Source: Undaria pinnatifida (lineage: Eukaryota; Sar; Phaeophyceae; Laminariales; Alariaceae). Taken from it: a stretch of 64,000 bases of DNA. Below, one piece after another: positions 34,183 to 48,100 of this stretch. Location: the NCBI GenBank assembly GCA_012845835.1, contig JABAKD010000005.1, positions 7,861,473 to 7,925,472 on the forward strand, read 5' to 3'. The position numbers were made by a program, and so were the translations under genes. The notes beneath the pieces are model-generated. The model was not told the DNA's origin. It searched no databases and saw nothing but the letters and a program-made list of their open reading frames with translations. Position 1 is the stretch's first letter. Each line of letters opens with the position of its first letter.

Positions 34183-37100
34183 TCACAAGTGCCCCACTTC
34201 CTCATCTTCAGTCTCCACGATCGCTTCCATTCCTCCAATCGAGTTTGCCGATCCGACACGATGGCGAAGGGGGGCAGACTCCGGCAGGGTAAACGTCCCG
34301 ATCGTGCTCGTGTCAATCCCGAGGGCCCGGCGCTGCGCCTGCGTCCAGGACGGAGGGCGAGGGCGAGGGCGACGGCGAGGGCGTGCGAGATTCGTTCGGG
34401 AGAACAACAAAAAGCAAGTTAGGCAACGGGCAGGGGGGGGGCGGGCAGGAAGAGAGGGAGAAAAAGAGAAGAAATACATTGTAAACACAGAAATGTATCA
34501 TCAAGGTCGGCCACAAAAGTTGGATAGAACGCAAGGCAACTACTGTAACTCAAGGTTTTCTTTTACCAATCGCCCGCAAAAAAAACAAAGAAAACATAAC
34601 CTCACTCTTCTCGGAGACGGTTCCCTTTGGGGGTAGATTTGCAGCTCTTCGTACAGCCTCGCGTTGGCCACCTGCAGGTCCATCTGCATGCTGTCCACCA
34701 GCCCGCGCAGGCTGTGCCGGCCGACCCGACGCGTACGCGCGAGATAAAACCAGAACAAACAAAAACACAAACACAGACGAAGCATAAATAAGCACGAGCA
34801 CTACGAGCACAAATGAGCAAAGGGGGAAAAAAACACACACGTGCACAAGCAAGTACAAACACCGGCACAAATACGCGCCGACACAAATGTGCACATGTCA
34901 TGCACAAATATGCACAAGCCCAAAAAAAGCACAAACACAATTAAGTTCAAGCACACAAGGAGCACAAACATTAATAATCACGAGTACAAAAAAGCACAAT
35001 CAGCAACCAGCAAATCAGCGCAAGCGCAAATAAGATCAAGCACAAACTACTGTAGCAAAAGGCAAAGCGCAAGCAACCACAAACACAACCTAAAGGACAA
35101 GCAGAGTGACGAAGAAACAACAGGGCGAACAAAGAAACGAAACAAGCAACGAAACAAAAAAACGAGAAAACACACACACTCGAACCTGAAGGCAAAAAAC
35201 AAAAAAAAACATAACTTCCTGCAAAACAAGACCAAGTAAACACAAGAAAAAAAAACATGAAAAAAAAAACACACGCCTCGGTACGTACAGGTTCCCAACT
35301 ACAGTACGTTGGTATGTATCAAATCACCTGGCGTTCTCGGTTTCGAGGCGAGAGATCGTCCCCTGCATGGTTGACGTCTCTAAGCCGCCCTCGTTGTCTT
35401 TCGCCTGTTCCGCGCCCCAGAAAGCTTGCGATATCGATCGCGAGTGCGATGTAATGACAACCTGATTGATGCACGCGCGGACCGCACCACCAAGCCACAA
35501 TAAACAAAGTTAGGGTTTGGGGGTGATGCCAAATTTGGCTGGGCAGGGAAACGTATAATGAAACAGTATTGGAACCGACGAATGCCACTGACCAAAGGCT
35601 ATACAACTCAGCCTACGAGATACGAGTTAAAACCGAAAACGAAAGGGCCCTTTTTTACCATGGCCCTCAAAAACGCAAAAATACTTGTTGGGTCGGGTTG
35701 GTCGGGACATAACTCCGGCCCAACTAGCCAACAAATCCCAACCAAAAATGAGCAACACCCAATCAATCAGATTTTCATGTTGTACGGTTCTATTTTTTTT
35801 TTTCCCAACCCAACAGAATCGGCAAAAATCGCAAACGCCTCAAAGACAGCAGCATCAATCTCAAGCCTTTTTCAAGGCCCATACGAAGTATAGAGCGACC
35901 AAAAATACAACGAATGCAATATTATCAAGCGTCTATTACGCAAGACCGTAGTAACAACCAGAACCCACGATAAACGCAAAAACCAATATCTTCCCATACT
36001 ATTAGTAGTATTATAACCATAGTTGGAGACACCCCACGGTAGGCTTTCCACTTTATGGGCCAGGCGTTTCTGGTAATGTTACGGTTGAGCTCCTCTCAAG
36101 TCTGGAACTACCGGTTGGTACGATAATTTTACGAGCGCATTTGTTTCAGGACCATTCATAGCGCACACAGCTATTAACATTAATGGTGGTCGGGTTGGGC
36201 GAACGATCGTCTTCAAAGTCATGTTTCGGATGATGATGATGACGATGATGATGATGATGATGATGGTGATGATGGCGTCAATGATATCGAGCTCCTCATG
36301 TTAGGATCTCAGAAACTTCTTAGAAACTTTTCAGAAACTTCTGCTGCAGCTCTTCTAGCGTGGGATGACTCCCGCGCTTGGCTCTGATTTATGTGTTCCC
36401 CCGTAAGATAGGAAGAGCGAGGACACGTGTCGCGATAGACGTATTACGGTATACCGCTTTTGGGCTGAAGGCTGTTTTTTCGTGAAGCTTTTTCCTTAAC
36501 CCCCAATGGTGGGTGGCAATGTACAATACACCCTATTAATAGTGTAATGTACATAAGTCATTTATCGCTTTGCTACATGAATGCTTTGTAAGCCTAGTCT
36601 GCCTTGGATTTGCTCATCGGGTTTGTCCGTTCAGTTTTTACTCAGAAAACAAATGTCATCCTTGTTTTGCAACGTCAGTGTTTTGTAAACCCGGGCCGTG
36701 GATTCGTTTGTCGGGTTTTTGCCCTTTCAGCTTTTACTCAAAACATTATTTCGGTGAGGTATAGAGCTCAACTGAGGCGCCTCAGAAAGAAAAACGTGCA
36801 CCTCTATCGCAGCATGTCGTCTACTACCGCTACTGCTACTGCTACTGCTACTACTACTGCTACTGCTACTGCTACTGCTACTGCTACTGCTACTGCTATT
36901 GCTACTGCTACTACTGCTACTGCTACTGCTACTGCTACTGCTACTGCTACTGCTACTACTACTATTACTACTACTACTACTACTACTACCATTACTACTG
37001 CTACTGCTACTACCACTACTACTGTACTGCTACTGCTACTACTACTACTATAGTATCACAACGCTGCGCTGATAAACACAACTTCTTAAGGTGTGGTTTG

Positions 37101-40100
37101 GACACCCGCCCCTATGTACCACAGCGACCCAGGCTGCTTCGTGTAGGCCGATGCTGTAATCGGGCAACAGATCGGACATATCGGACAGACCGGACCGATC
37201 CGACTGATCAGACAGGTCGGACATATCAGATAGATCGGACAGAGCGGATAGATCGGACATATCGGACAGATCATGATCTAGATCACAACTCAGACAGATC
37301 ACGATCTAGATCATCTACAAGTACAGTAGATCCTGCAGCCGCCGTTATGAGATATGTGCAGGATCTGTATAAACGTAGAGTGCACATCTAACCCGGGAAA
37401 CGTACTGCGACATTCACGCAGGTCGTACGGATCCCACCCGGTAACATCAGGCATGGACCATACAGCCATACAGACAATCAAGATGTAGATCCTCAACAGT
37501 GGGGATCGGCGATCTGTCCGATCTGTGACCCGCCTCTGGAGTCCTAAAGGGGCTACTACACTCGTGGTCCCGCGTCAGTAAGCCGCCCTGTAGGGCGGGG
37601 CCTCAGTTTAGTGAGTTAAAATGAAATATCTAGATCATCCAGTGGGGATCGGCGATCTGTCCGATCTGTGAGATCTAGATCCTCAAGCGGGGATCGGTGG
37701 TCCGTACGATCTGTGAAAAATGCCCGCCGAAGACCCAAAGGGATTTTCTTACGCTCATGGTCACGCGTCAGTACGGTGCCCTGCAGGGCGGGGCCTCAGT
37801 TTAGCGAGTTGAAGGGGAATATCTAGACCATCAAGTGGGGATCGGCGATCTGTCCGATCTATGAGGTCTAGATCGCCAAGTGGGGATAGGTGATCTATCC
37901 GATTTGTGATATCTAGATCATCAAACGGGGATCGGTCATCTGTCCGATCTGTGAATCCCCTCTGAAGTCCTAAAGGCGTTACTACACGCATGGTCACGTG
38001 TCAGCACGGTGCCCTGCAGGGCGGGGCCTCAGCTTAGTGCGGTAAAAAACGCGTGTTACGACCTTGTTCTAGAGAGTACCACGCTATCCCAGGGCAGCAA
38101 GGAGCCCCACCTGTGTGCGGGCATTGCCGTCTGGCTACTTACCGCACTATCGAGGGGTGACGGCTGAGGTATGATAAGAGTAGCCCTTTGGCAGCTTCCT
38201 ACAATACCACTAACACACATGTTCAGAGTGGAAGGTAACCATTTTTTTTTTTTTTTTCTTGTCGACCAATTTCGAGAAATGCAAACAGCGAAATATATCT
38301 GGCGAACACGACCATTTTCGAGAAATGCAAATAGATAAATATACCTGATAAACACAAAAAGAGGAAACGCAGAGCAAAAAACAAAGAGAGCCAAAATGAA
38401 AGCAAAAGGGGAAGAGTAAAACAAAAACACAACAGGAGAGAGAAACGGGGCGAACAAATAGAAGCGAAGGGCTAAACGAAAAAAAAACGAGAAAATAACC
38501 AAAAAAGGTAAGTAACAAACGTAACACAAAAATAAAAAAAGGGAAAACCCCACTAAAAACGTCAGCAAAAAAGGAACGAGCGTAGGCGTGACGGCATCAG
38601 CGGCGTAGTCGAGAGAAATCAAGCGTGCGCGCGACACGGCATTCAAAGACGCAAACAACGCTTTACCGTTTTCCGAGGGGTTTGCGGAATCGTACGCGGC
38701 GTCCCCACTGAACAACCAAAGGCACCAGCATCCCTACGGAGCTAGGCCAGAAGTTTAGAGATAACAAGGGATAGAAGCAATAACAGCAAGAAAAAGACAA
38801 AGTAAGCGACGACATTGTGATCATGGTGCAGGGGCAACAAGTACAAGGGTGTGATCGCATGCCGCAGCAGAGAGGCCTCGTGGATCCCAAACTATATACG
38901 GTGCGCGAAAATGAGCTACCCCGCAACGGCACAACAGCAATGCGAACCCAGAAAAGAGGAGACGCGAGCAGGGTGGCCCCTGTTCAGGAAAGCCTCCTGT
39001 TAGCACTTGTAGAAAGAGCGAAATAATCGCACTCCTCGGGCGACATTGCAACTCTACTACGGCATGAAAAAAGAAGAACGAGGCGAGACAAAAAACATAC
39101 CATCCCGCCCGCTCATCGGCGGTAGCGAGGTGTACAACGACATCATATTTATCATGAAAAAACTCACCCACATAGTATATTACAAGTACCAACAACGCAG
39201 CTTGCAAAGATGAGTATTGACCCGAAATTCGTCGAACTCACGGCTGACGTCCTTGAAATACTTTTATAAAATATCTAATTATTTTTTCCCGGGTATCTAC
39301 TCTCTTCGACGAGGTGCCACCTTGATCGCCAGATCATCAACGCGAGAGTAGTACCCCTGGGTGAGAGTATCTGGCTGGTGGCAGCAGAGAGGCCTCATTG
39401 GCCCCCAATCACATATACAAGCAACGGCCCAACGTTCCGACAGCAAAAAAAAGCAAAGACAAAACAGGGTTGGCATCGCTGTGAGACAAACCACGTAAAA
39501 CACTACCAGGTATTAAATAACATTATCAGAACGTTTCACATTTAGCGCACATTCCCAGACCGTTCCACAGCTACAGAAATTTCCCAGAACATTCCACATT
39601 TCGTTTGGAAGAGTCCACTCAAGTTTAATGCTGCCTCATCGGTTCGCTGGCATCGTCTTCGTCGGACGAATAATCATAATCGTTTCCGTCGTTTTTGTCG
39701 TCTTCCACCTCCCCAGAACATGCTACATTGAGCGAATTTCCCAAGAACACGCCACGTATTTTCCCAGAACGTTCCACGTAATCTCCCAGAACATCCCACA
39801 TGACTTTCCTAGCACATGGTCGACCTCCACTTTCCCAGAACATTCTACATAATGACGCGAATATTCCAAGAACATGCCACATATTTTCCCAGAACAATCC
39901 ATATAATCGCCCAGAAGATTCCACATAACTTTCCCAGAACATTGTCGACTTCCACATCCCCAGAACATTCTACACTAAGCGATTTTTCCAAGAATATGCC
40001 ACATATTTCCCAGAACGTTCCACATGTTCTAGAATATTCCACAAATCTTTCCCAGAACATTCCGCATCTAGATTGGAAGAGTCAACTGTAATTGAAAGCT

Positions 40101-42108
40101 GTCTCTCACCGGTTCACTGGCATCGTCTTCGTCTGACGAATCGTCATAATCGCTTCCTTCGTTCTTGTCCACGTCCACGTCTTCTTCCATTCCGTCAGAA
40201 ACCGCCGAAAATCTGCGTGCGCTGCTCGTACTCCCCCTTTGCGATCTGATTTGTTGCCAGACGGGATGGCATGGGATGGGGCGGAAGGGGTTGGTTGATG
40301 GGATGGCATGGGGCAACGAAGGGGGCCATAAACACGAACCCAGACAACAAAACCCAACTCGAAACGAAAACAAAATAAAACAAATGCACAACACAACAGA
40401 ACATACGAAAAGAAAGCCAAAGCAAAACAACGCACAGTAAACAATCAAACACATAAACACACAAGCAGACCAACCAACAAACAAAACAACAAAGCACAAA
40501 AAAAGCAACAAACAACAAACTATAACAAAACAAAACAAAACAGCACAGCACTAGAACAACACGAAACAAACGAAACAGCACAAAAACAGCCCAAAAAATC
40601 CCAACACAGACAAACAAAAAACAACAAAACACAAAAACACAAACAACGCAAACAAAAACAAACACAAACGAATCTTTGCCGTTTTTCGATGTACTAGTGT
40701 ACTCCCGAAATATGCCTGTTGCCGGCCGGTATGGCGGACAAAAACAAATTGGTGCTGTATCCTCTGTATCAAGTACCAGGTACTATTTTAATAAAAAAAC
40801 AAAATAATGACAGGGCAGTACGACAATGCAGCAGTACGTACGGTAGTAAAGGTATCATCCTCTGTAAGTTTTGCAAAAAAAAAATGATAACACAGGGCAG
40901 CAGTACGGCAGTGCAGCAGTAGTACGTACGGTAGTAAAGGACAGAGGAGTGCAGCAGTGGGGACGGTGGTACTCCCAAGCACCCAGTGGGAGGCCGGTAT
41001 TGTAGAAACAAAAAAAAGGTTCATCTCCCACAGGACTCTAAAAGACTCCCACGTACGGAATGGCCCAACCACCCACCATGGACGACGCAGTGCACCCTAC
41101 ACCCACCCACCGACAAAACCTCTACTACATCAGCAGTACAGCAGTCAGCAGTACGTACATCAGAATAACAGCAGTGCAGCAGTACGTACAGCAGTACACC
41201 CGGTACGCGGGGCGCAGTTAGTTGGTTGGTTCTTGCGGACCTTGTATGAAACAGGAAACAGACGGGGGGGGAGGTTTATTTTTTGACGATACTCGGCCAT
41301 CTCGGGGAGCGGGCGAGCCGCCGTCCACCACCCACCCACCACCCACCATGCACCCATGAACCTACCCAGTACAGCAGTACAGCAATGCAGCAGTACGTGG
41401 AGCAATACACCTGAAGCAGTACGTAGAGCATGCACCTGACAGGCGAGCAGCAGCCGATTTGTTGGTTACAATGCTCTCGGGCTGGGCGGCATTCGCCATT
41501 GTTAGGCCAAGCGAAAAGCGCTCGCGTTGCCGATTCTGCGCACGGCGAGCGGCGACGGCTGGACGCTGCTGTGATTGGTCCTGGTGTTGTTGTGCTTGCT
41601 GTTGACGCAGGCGCGCTTGTGGTCTCGTGTCCATGGCTTTGTCCATGGCTCAAGTGGCCAAAAAGCAATTCGAAAGTTCAATATAGTTGGAGTTCGAAAA
41701 AAAAACAGCAGGCAGCGACGATGAAAAAGCGGAGGGGGGCAAGCGAGCCGTCCCCGGCAGGGCGATTTCCACGCTCCCCCCTCGCCGAGGTGGGGCACCG
41801 ACGCCCGTTCTTCCGCCGGCATGTCGTAGTGCTGCTGTGCGGATGGGACGTGTCAGCACCGCGAGGCCGGCGGAGGCCGAGTGGAGCTCGGGAGTCGTCG
41901 CTTTTTTTGGGGGGGTGTTTTAACCAAGATATTTCAAAGATCCAAAAAAACGTCACGACCACCTTAGCGTATTTTATATAATAAGGATTTTTGCTCACCT
42001 AACGCCGCTGTCCTCCGTGTGAAAGCTTCCATGTTTCGACACCCCACACGGCCCCTCATCTCCGCTGCCGCCGCCACCACCACCGCCGCCGCCGCCAACC
42101 GCTGTCAG
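34183..42108 (-). CDS. Channel gene, C-terminal tail exons
   Basis: 42108-41999 codes a poly-Gly stretch then DEGPCGVSKHGSFHTEDSGV. 41648-41436 is an optional Ser/Ala-rich exon; it is 213 nt, phase 2 at both ends, so including or skipping it keeps frame. 40212-40110 is acidic (DYDDSSDEDDASEP). 39162-39101 codes FFHDKYDVVVHLATADERAG. 38707-38667 is a 41-nt exon, weakly supported but phase-consistent. 35424-35328 and 34711-34606 form a coiled coil (TISRLETENA, then LRGLVDSMQMDLQVANARLY). 34338-34183 ends the protein with IVETEDEEVGHL and TGA. A cytosolic coiled-coil tail would fit dimer assembly, by inference. Confidence 0.72.
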
Positions 42109-45100
42109 CTGCAAATTTAGTGTAACGTTTCCCCGACCAGTTTTCAGGGGAGGGTGATAGCAAGGGGGTGTGATAACAATGGGGTGCGTTAACAAGGGGG
42201 GGTGTTAACAAGAGGGCGCCTAAACAAGGGGTTGTGTTAACAAAAGTGCGCGTTAACAAGGGGTGTGTTGACAAGGGGGGGTGCCAACCCGGGGTGTGAT
42301 GCGGTCATATCTTTCCCGGGTGCCGCTGGCTTCACCAACCCCAGCCAGGCAGCACCACGCAAATGGAGTTGGGGTTTCCACGTCGTACGGGGAGGTTTCG
42401 TCCCGGTGGATCACCGTTTGCGCCCCAAGTTCGTCGGAGTTGCATACTTACGGAGGGATTACTGATCCGGGTGAAAACAGTTGTTTAACCTGTCTCTATT
42501 GCGAGTTAGGATGGTGCTCCGTCCCGAAAGGGACGCGTGGTCAGAGGTCAAATTAACAAGGGAGGCAACAAAAAAAGAGTGCCCCCTCCCCCGGCATCGT
42601 AAGCATGCGAGGGTCTACGGTCCTACATACCATGGTCATGCATGATAACGTGTGATAACGTGTGCACCCTTTATCCTACAAAATAGATGATGGACACAGA
42701 CGGTCAAACAGGAAGGGGATGAGACAAGCAAAATATTCTACGAGTATGTAATTACGGAAAAAAACGTAATGAGCGCCCAAACATTGGAAATGTCTCATTT
42801 AGGAGTAGTGACTGTGTTTAGTCTCGAAAGGGATGCGCAGGCCATGGTAAAATGACCAGGGCGAGCAACAACTGAGTATCCCCCCGCCCCCCCCCCGAGC
42901 CAGACACGTTTGTGCGCAAAAACAAGTAAACAATAGAAAAAAAAACACGCGGTATTACCTTCGAGGACGAGCCGAGAGCAGGCGCCTTCGTCGCTTCGCT
43001 CCCCGGTAGCTGTGCTGCCATATAGCTCTGGACGATGAACCCGAGCATAACCGGCATCACAAAGTAGAACGTTAATCCCTAAGGTATAGGCGAGAGGGAG
43101 GGAGGGAAAAAAAAGCGATAGATGGTTGGCATTGGGTGTGGGGACAGCGGTTATACCAGGTACGTCATCGCGATTGTATCGCGACGGGGCCACCGTGAAT
43201 TTGACCAATATTGCACGAATCATGACTACATCACGGGTGACCGCAGAAGCAGAGACATCACAGCGAGTGCGTAACTGGTCAGCTCGAAGATAGCGGATAA
43301 GCAACCGAGTCACCATCTGAACAAAGTAGAGCGACTATGCCATTACTAAGACCCTTCGGTGACTCATCTCTCGGTTTCGGAGAAGCCGATTAATCGAATG
43401 TATTAAATAAATATGCTCGCTGGAACTTCGAGTGCGAGCGCCAACAACGCCCCTCCCCCGGCTATCCTAGGAGATAGATGGTGGCCACAAACGGCCAAAC
43501 AGGAAGGAGATCGTACGACAAGCGAAACGTTTGATCTAATACATGGCAGAAACGTAACGAGCGCACAAAAGTTCGAGGTGTCTCTATTAGGAGTAGGAAC
43601 GGTGCTCCGTCTAGAAAAGGAAGCGCGGTCAAAGGTCAAATGACTACGAAAGAGGAGCAACAAAGGAGTACCCCCCCCCCCCCCCGCCCCCGCCCCGTAG
43701 CTCCGTCTCGAAAGGGATACGTGGTCAATGGTCAAATGACTAAGAGGATCAACTATGAGTACCCCCCCCCACCCAGCCCGTAGCTTTGGTCGTAGGCATG
43801 AACTTTACCGTAACGCATAGCGGAGATAACGTATCGCGATGGGAAGGAAAAACACCTTGAAGGAGTAAAAGAAAACCGTCGAGATGTACCAGTTCCCCAC
43901 GTCGCCAGCGGCATCCATGAAGATCGGCCAGTTGCTAAGCATGATCACATCCGTCATGGCCGCGAACGACTGCAGCAAGGACCCGAACGAGATCACGTCC
44001 TTGTAGTTTTCCCACCTGGCATTTAAAAACAGCACCCAAAAAAAACACCCAAATCCGAATCGGTAGAGCTGTGAGTCGGCAACAATTGGCGACTAATAAT
44101 TAATCGGTTGGAGCCGCTAGGTGACCAGCTGAATTTAGTCGGCAAGTGGACTGGTAAAGCCAGCTGATGGCCAACCGACGTGCCGACTTCCGGCGAGCGA
44201 AGCGAGCCATAGTATCTCCCCCGGCCCGGGGTGGGGGCACCCAAAAAGGAAAACATGCATGCCACGTTAAACAATCCTTCTTCAAATATGAAAACCCACT
44301 ACTTCGGATAGCCGGCACCTTCGGGAAACGACTAACTATTTGTCCAACTAAAACCAGTTGGTGACTTAAGTCGTGCCCACTTGCATCTAAATACTGAATC
44401 AATGTTGACATCCCAAGAAACAAAGTCGGCATCAATAACATCGTAAGCACGACTGGAGCAAGAACCCGAACGAAATCATGTCCTTGTACAACTCCCACCA
44501 GGCATCCAAATCAGCACAACAAAAAAAACATCCCAACTAAAAGTCAGCGCCAAATTTCATGTCAGTTCAGCACCGAAATCAGTGGCTGCCAATCAATATC
44601 CGAATCAAAACTGGCTTCCAAGTCCTAATCAACACCCAACTCAAGACCGGCATCCAAATCAACATGAAACCAATTTTGGAATCCAAATCAACGTCGGCAT
44701 CCAAATCAGCATCGAAATTACGACTGGAGCAACAACCTGATCGAGATCATGTCCTTGAGGAGCTCCCTCCTGGCATCCAAATCAGCAATCAAATAAGATC
44801 GGCTTCAAAATTCAGCATGAGTAATTAACATCTAAATCAAATTCGGCATCCAAGCTGACGTCAAAACCAGATAAAACCATGCCAACCCAGCCCAACCCAA
44901 CCCAACCCAACTCAACCCAACCCGCCCAACCCCACCCACCTCTGCATCATGCTGTGGTCCTTGACCCCATCCGCCGGCTCCATGCCCAGGGGAGTATCAC
45001 AGTACATAGCGAAGGCAACGACGGAGTACGAGTACGTCACCGAGAACAGAACGAACGACGCCCGCAGCACCGCGGGAAACACAAACTCCAGTCTCGTCGC

Positions 45101-48100
45101 GACCTCTGTCAAACACACACACGACGCAAAGCGGGACAGGCCAGGAGGAACACCCGAAAAAGGCGTCGCGAGGTGAGGGGGGGGGGGGGGGGTACCTCAG
45201 CAACGCGTGCTAAGATAGAGGTACTAAGGTATACCACTTTTGGGCCATTTCGTTTTTGAATGACGGGGCAGCTTAACCCACCTTAACCCAGCTTGGTCGA
45301 AATTTCAAAAAAAAAAAGGAGAAATTCTCGTTGTTTACCTATACTAGGCCATGGCATTGTTCATCACAAAAATCTAGCACTTTAGGGTTTTCCAAAACTC
45401 AAATTCTGCCTCGGAGGTGTACACTATTAATAGTATACACGAGGGGTATACTACCAATGGTATACAGCTCCTCAAGTGAGCACCCTCAGAAGGGGGGGGG
45501 GGGGGGGGCGCCCCAATGCGTGCGCCTCTACCGTATTATTTCGAAAAAAAGATAAATCGAAACACGTCAGCTGTGAGCTCGATTAATTTAGGGTCGATAC
45601 TCGGCTTCGCAAGCAGCGTGATACACATCTGATTTCGCGAATACAACGGAGGAGTTAAACTGACACACGATGTGCGAGTGAACATATGTGGAAGTGAGTG
45701 TGGTGAACTCAAGCTTTACTTATTATAAGTAGCATGCGTCCAGCATATTCGAGAAAATGATTGAACTGTACCTTGGATTTTATTTTGGAGTCACCCTACG
45801 GTAGCAAGGCGTTACGCTCTTGGGGGCAAAGCTTGCCGACGAGGGTCGAGCTCCTCAAAGCGTGGAAAACCCATCGGTTAGTGTGATAATTTGTCCGAGC
45901 ACCTTTATTTTACGACCAGCGCATAGAAACATTCGATACGGGTAGCGCGAACCAATGCCTCCGAACTCGTTTTTTTCGGGTGATGATGATGGTGTTGATA
46001 CTGAGCTCCTCATGTTAGAAGCTCAGAAACTTGTCGGAAAATTTCACCCCCTTCCGTGGGATGCCTCCTTGTCTTAACCCCAACCTTATATAGCTCGATC
46101 TGGTAGTTTCAAGACAGTTGACCCCTCGCATCCTTACAATGCCGAGACGGAGCACGTCGGGTTCTTTACCGACCAGGCAGACATTGCGTGCACCAAAGCG
46201 CGAAGCGCCGTGAGGTGTTCAGCGAGTCGCATGAAGGGTGAGCTGCATCCTACTAAGAACCACTCGTGATGCGGACTTACGCACCTTCTGCGTACTTCTC
46301 GCAAGTCGGATGACAGCTTCGAATTACATTATTTGTTTTCTGGTGAGACCACTTCCGCGTGGGAGGGGGGGGGCGGGGTTACACGACACCGGTGTCGAAA
46401 TTTCTTAACATGGAACAGCTGTCGCTAGGAAGTCGTGCAGCAGGATATTTGTGAATGTGGTCAATATGGGGCGATGCCAAATGTGGGACGGTAGTCCCGC
46501 AGCAGGCAGGTGTATTTTGTTCAGATTTGGTGTGGATACACACCGAGGTGGGGTTGTGTGGCGTTACCACACTATGTAATCTCAGAGTGCCCGAGCCGAG
46601 GATACAGGATGGCCTTGAAGAAATATAGTGGTAATGAGGCGATACGATATAGGGAATACCAGGTAGGATCTGGTATCCATATGCGTTGGGCGATCATTTG
46701 GAGTTGTCCTACTATAGATGAATCTCAGTCGGTGGGGTACACTAAGCGTGCAAACAAGCCAGGCTTTAGCTATCTTGCAAGGGGTTCCTATCTTGGGTGG
46801 GGTGTATATCAGAAACTCTCATCCGGTCGAAAATCAACAGCATCGTATGCAAGACACCGGTGTCGCAATTCCTTATACTCGACACCGGTGTCGTAACTCC
46901 TTACATGCGACACCGGTGTCGTAATTCCTTATATACGACACCGGTGTCGTAATTCCTTAGACGCGACACCGGTGTCGTAATTCCTTACATACGACACCGG
47001 TGTCATAACATGTTAGATAGCAGTCTAACCTGTGGGGCTAATTCGTGACTGAAGTAGCTCAACGGGAAGAGCTTCCAACTAACACAATACAGTAACACAA
47101 GAGCAATAGTAGGCAAGATCTTTACATCCCTGTGTTTTCCTAGCCAACCCCATTGGTCGAGCCGTCCCCCCTGCCCGTCCTTGGCCGATGGGGAGGCGCC
47201 GGGCGCGCTGCGGTCGTTGACCCGCCGCACCCGGGGAGAATAGGGCCCGATCCCCAGTTCAAAAACCCTTTCATACCTCCACACTCAGACATTTCGGGGA
47301 CGAAGTTCTTCCGGGTCGATACCGCCCTGCACGGTGTGGAAACCCCAATCCCATTGGCCGATCGCTGATTGGCTGGGCCGCGTAGCGCCAGCGTCACCCA
47401 GGAAGGATAGGGCTCCATCCCCGGTTCAGAAATCCCCCCGTATCTCTACAACTCGGGCATCCCGGGGACGATAACGACGGTCCCCCAGATCGACACCGCC
47501 CCGCACGATGTGGAAACCCCAAACGCATTTTGGCCGATCGCTAATTGACTGGGGCTCGTACATAGTGCAAGCGCCAACCGGGGACGATAGAATCCGATCC
47601 CGGATCAGAATCCTTCCACATGTCTTCAACTCCGACAACCGGGGACGAAAGCGGTGTTCCCCCAGGTCGATACCTTTCCACACATCTACAACTCCGACAA
47701 GCCGGGGACGACAACGGTGTTCCTCCGAGTCGATACCACTCCGCATGGTGTGGAAAATCTAACGCCATTTGCTAGTTGCTGATTAGCTGGGGCTCGTACA
47801 TAAAGCCAGCACCACTAGGAGAGTATAGGGCCCGGTGCAGAAACCCTTCCATATATCTACAACTCCAACAACCCAAGAGACTATCGACGATCCCCGGCGT
47901 CGATACCGCCCCGCACGGTGTGAAAACCCCAACCCCACCGGCCGATTGCCAATGCAACCTGAGGGTGATAGGGCTCGGTCCCCAACTCAGAAATCCTTCC
48001 ATGTCTGCATACCTTCGACAAACCGAGGACGAATAACGATATCTCCCGGGTCGACACCGCCCCGCACGGTGTGGAACCCCAATCAATCCCATTTGGCTAT

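Noticed and set aside
46853..47005. CRISPR-like array
   Set aside because: Linkers between palindromes are nearly identical rather than unique spacers, the unit is only 28 bp, and the genome is eukaryotic.
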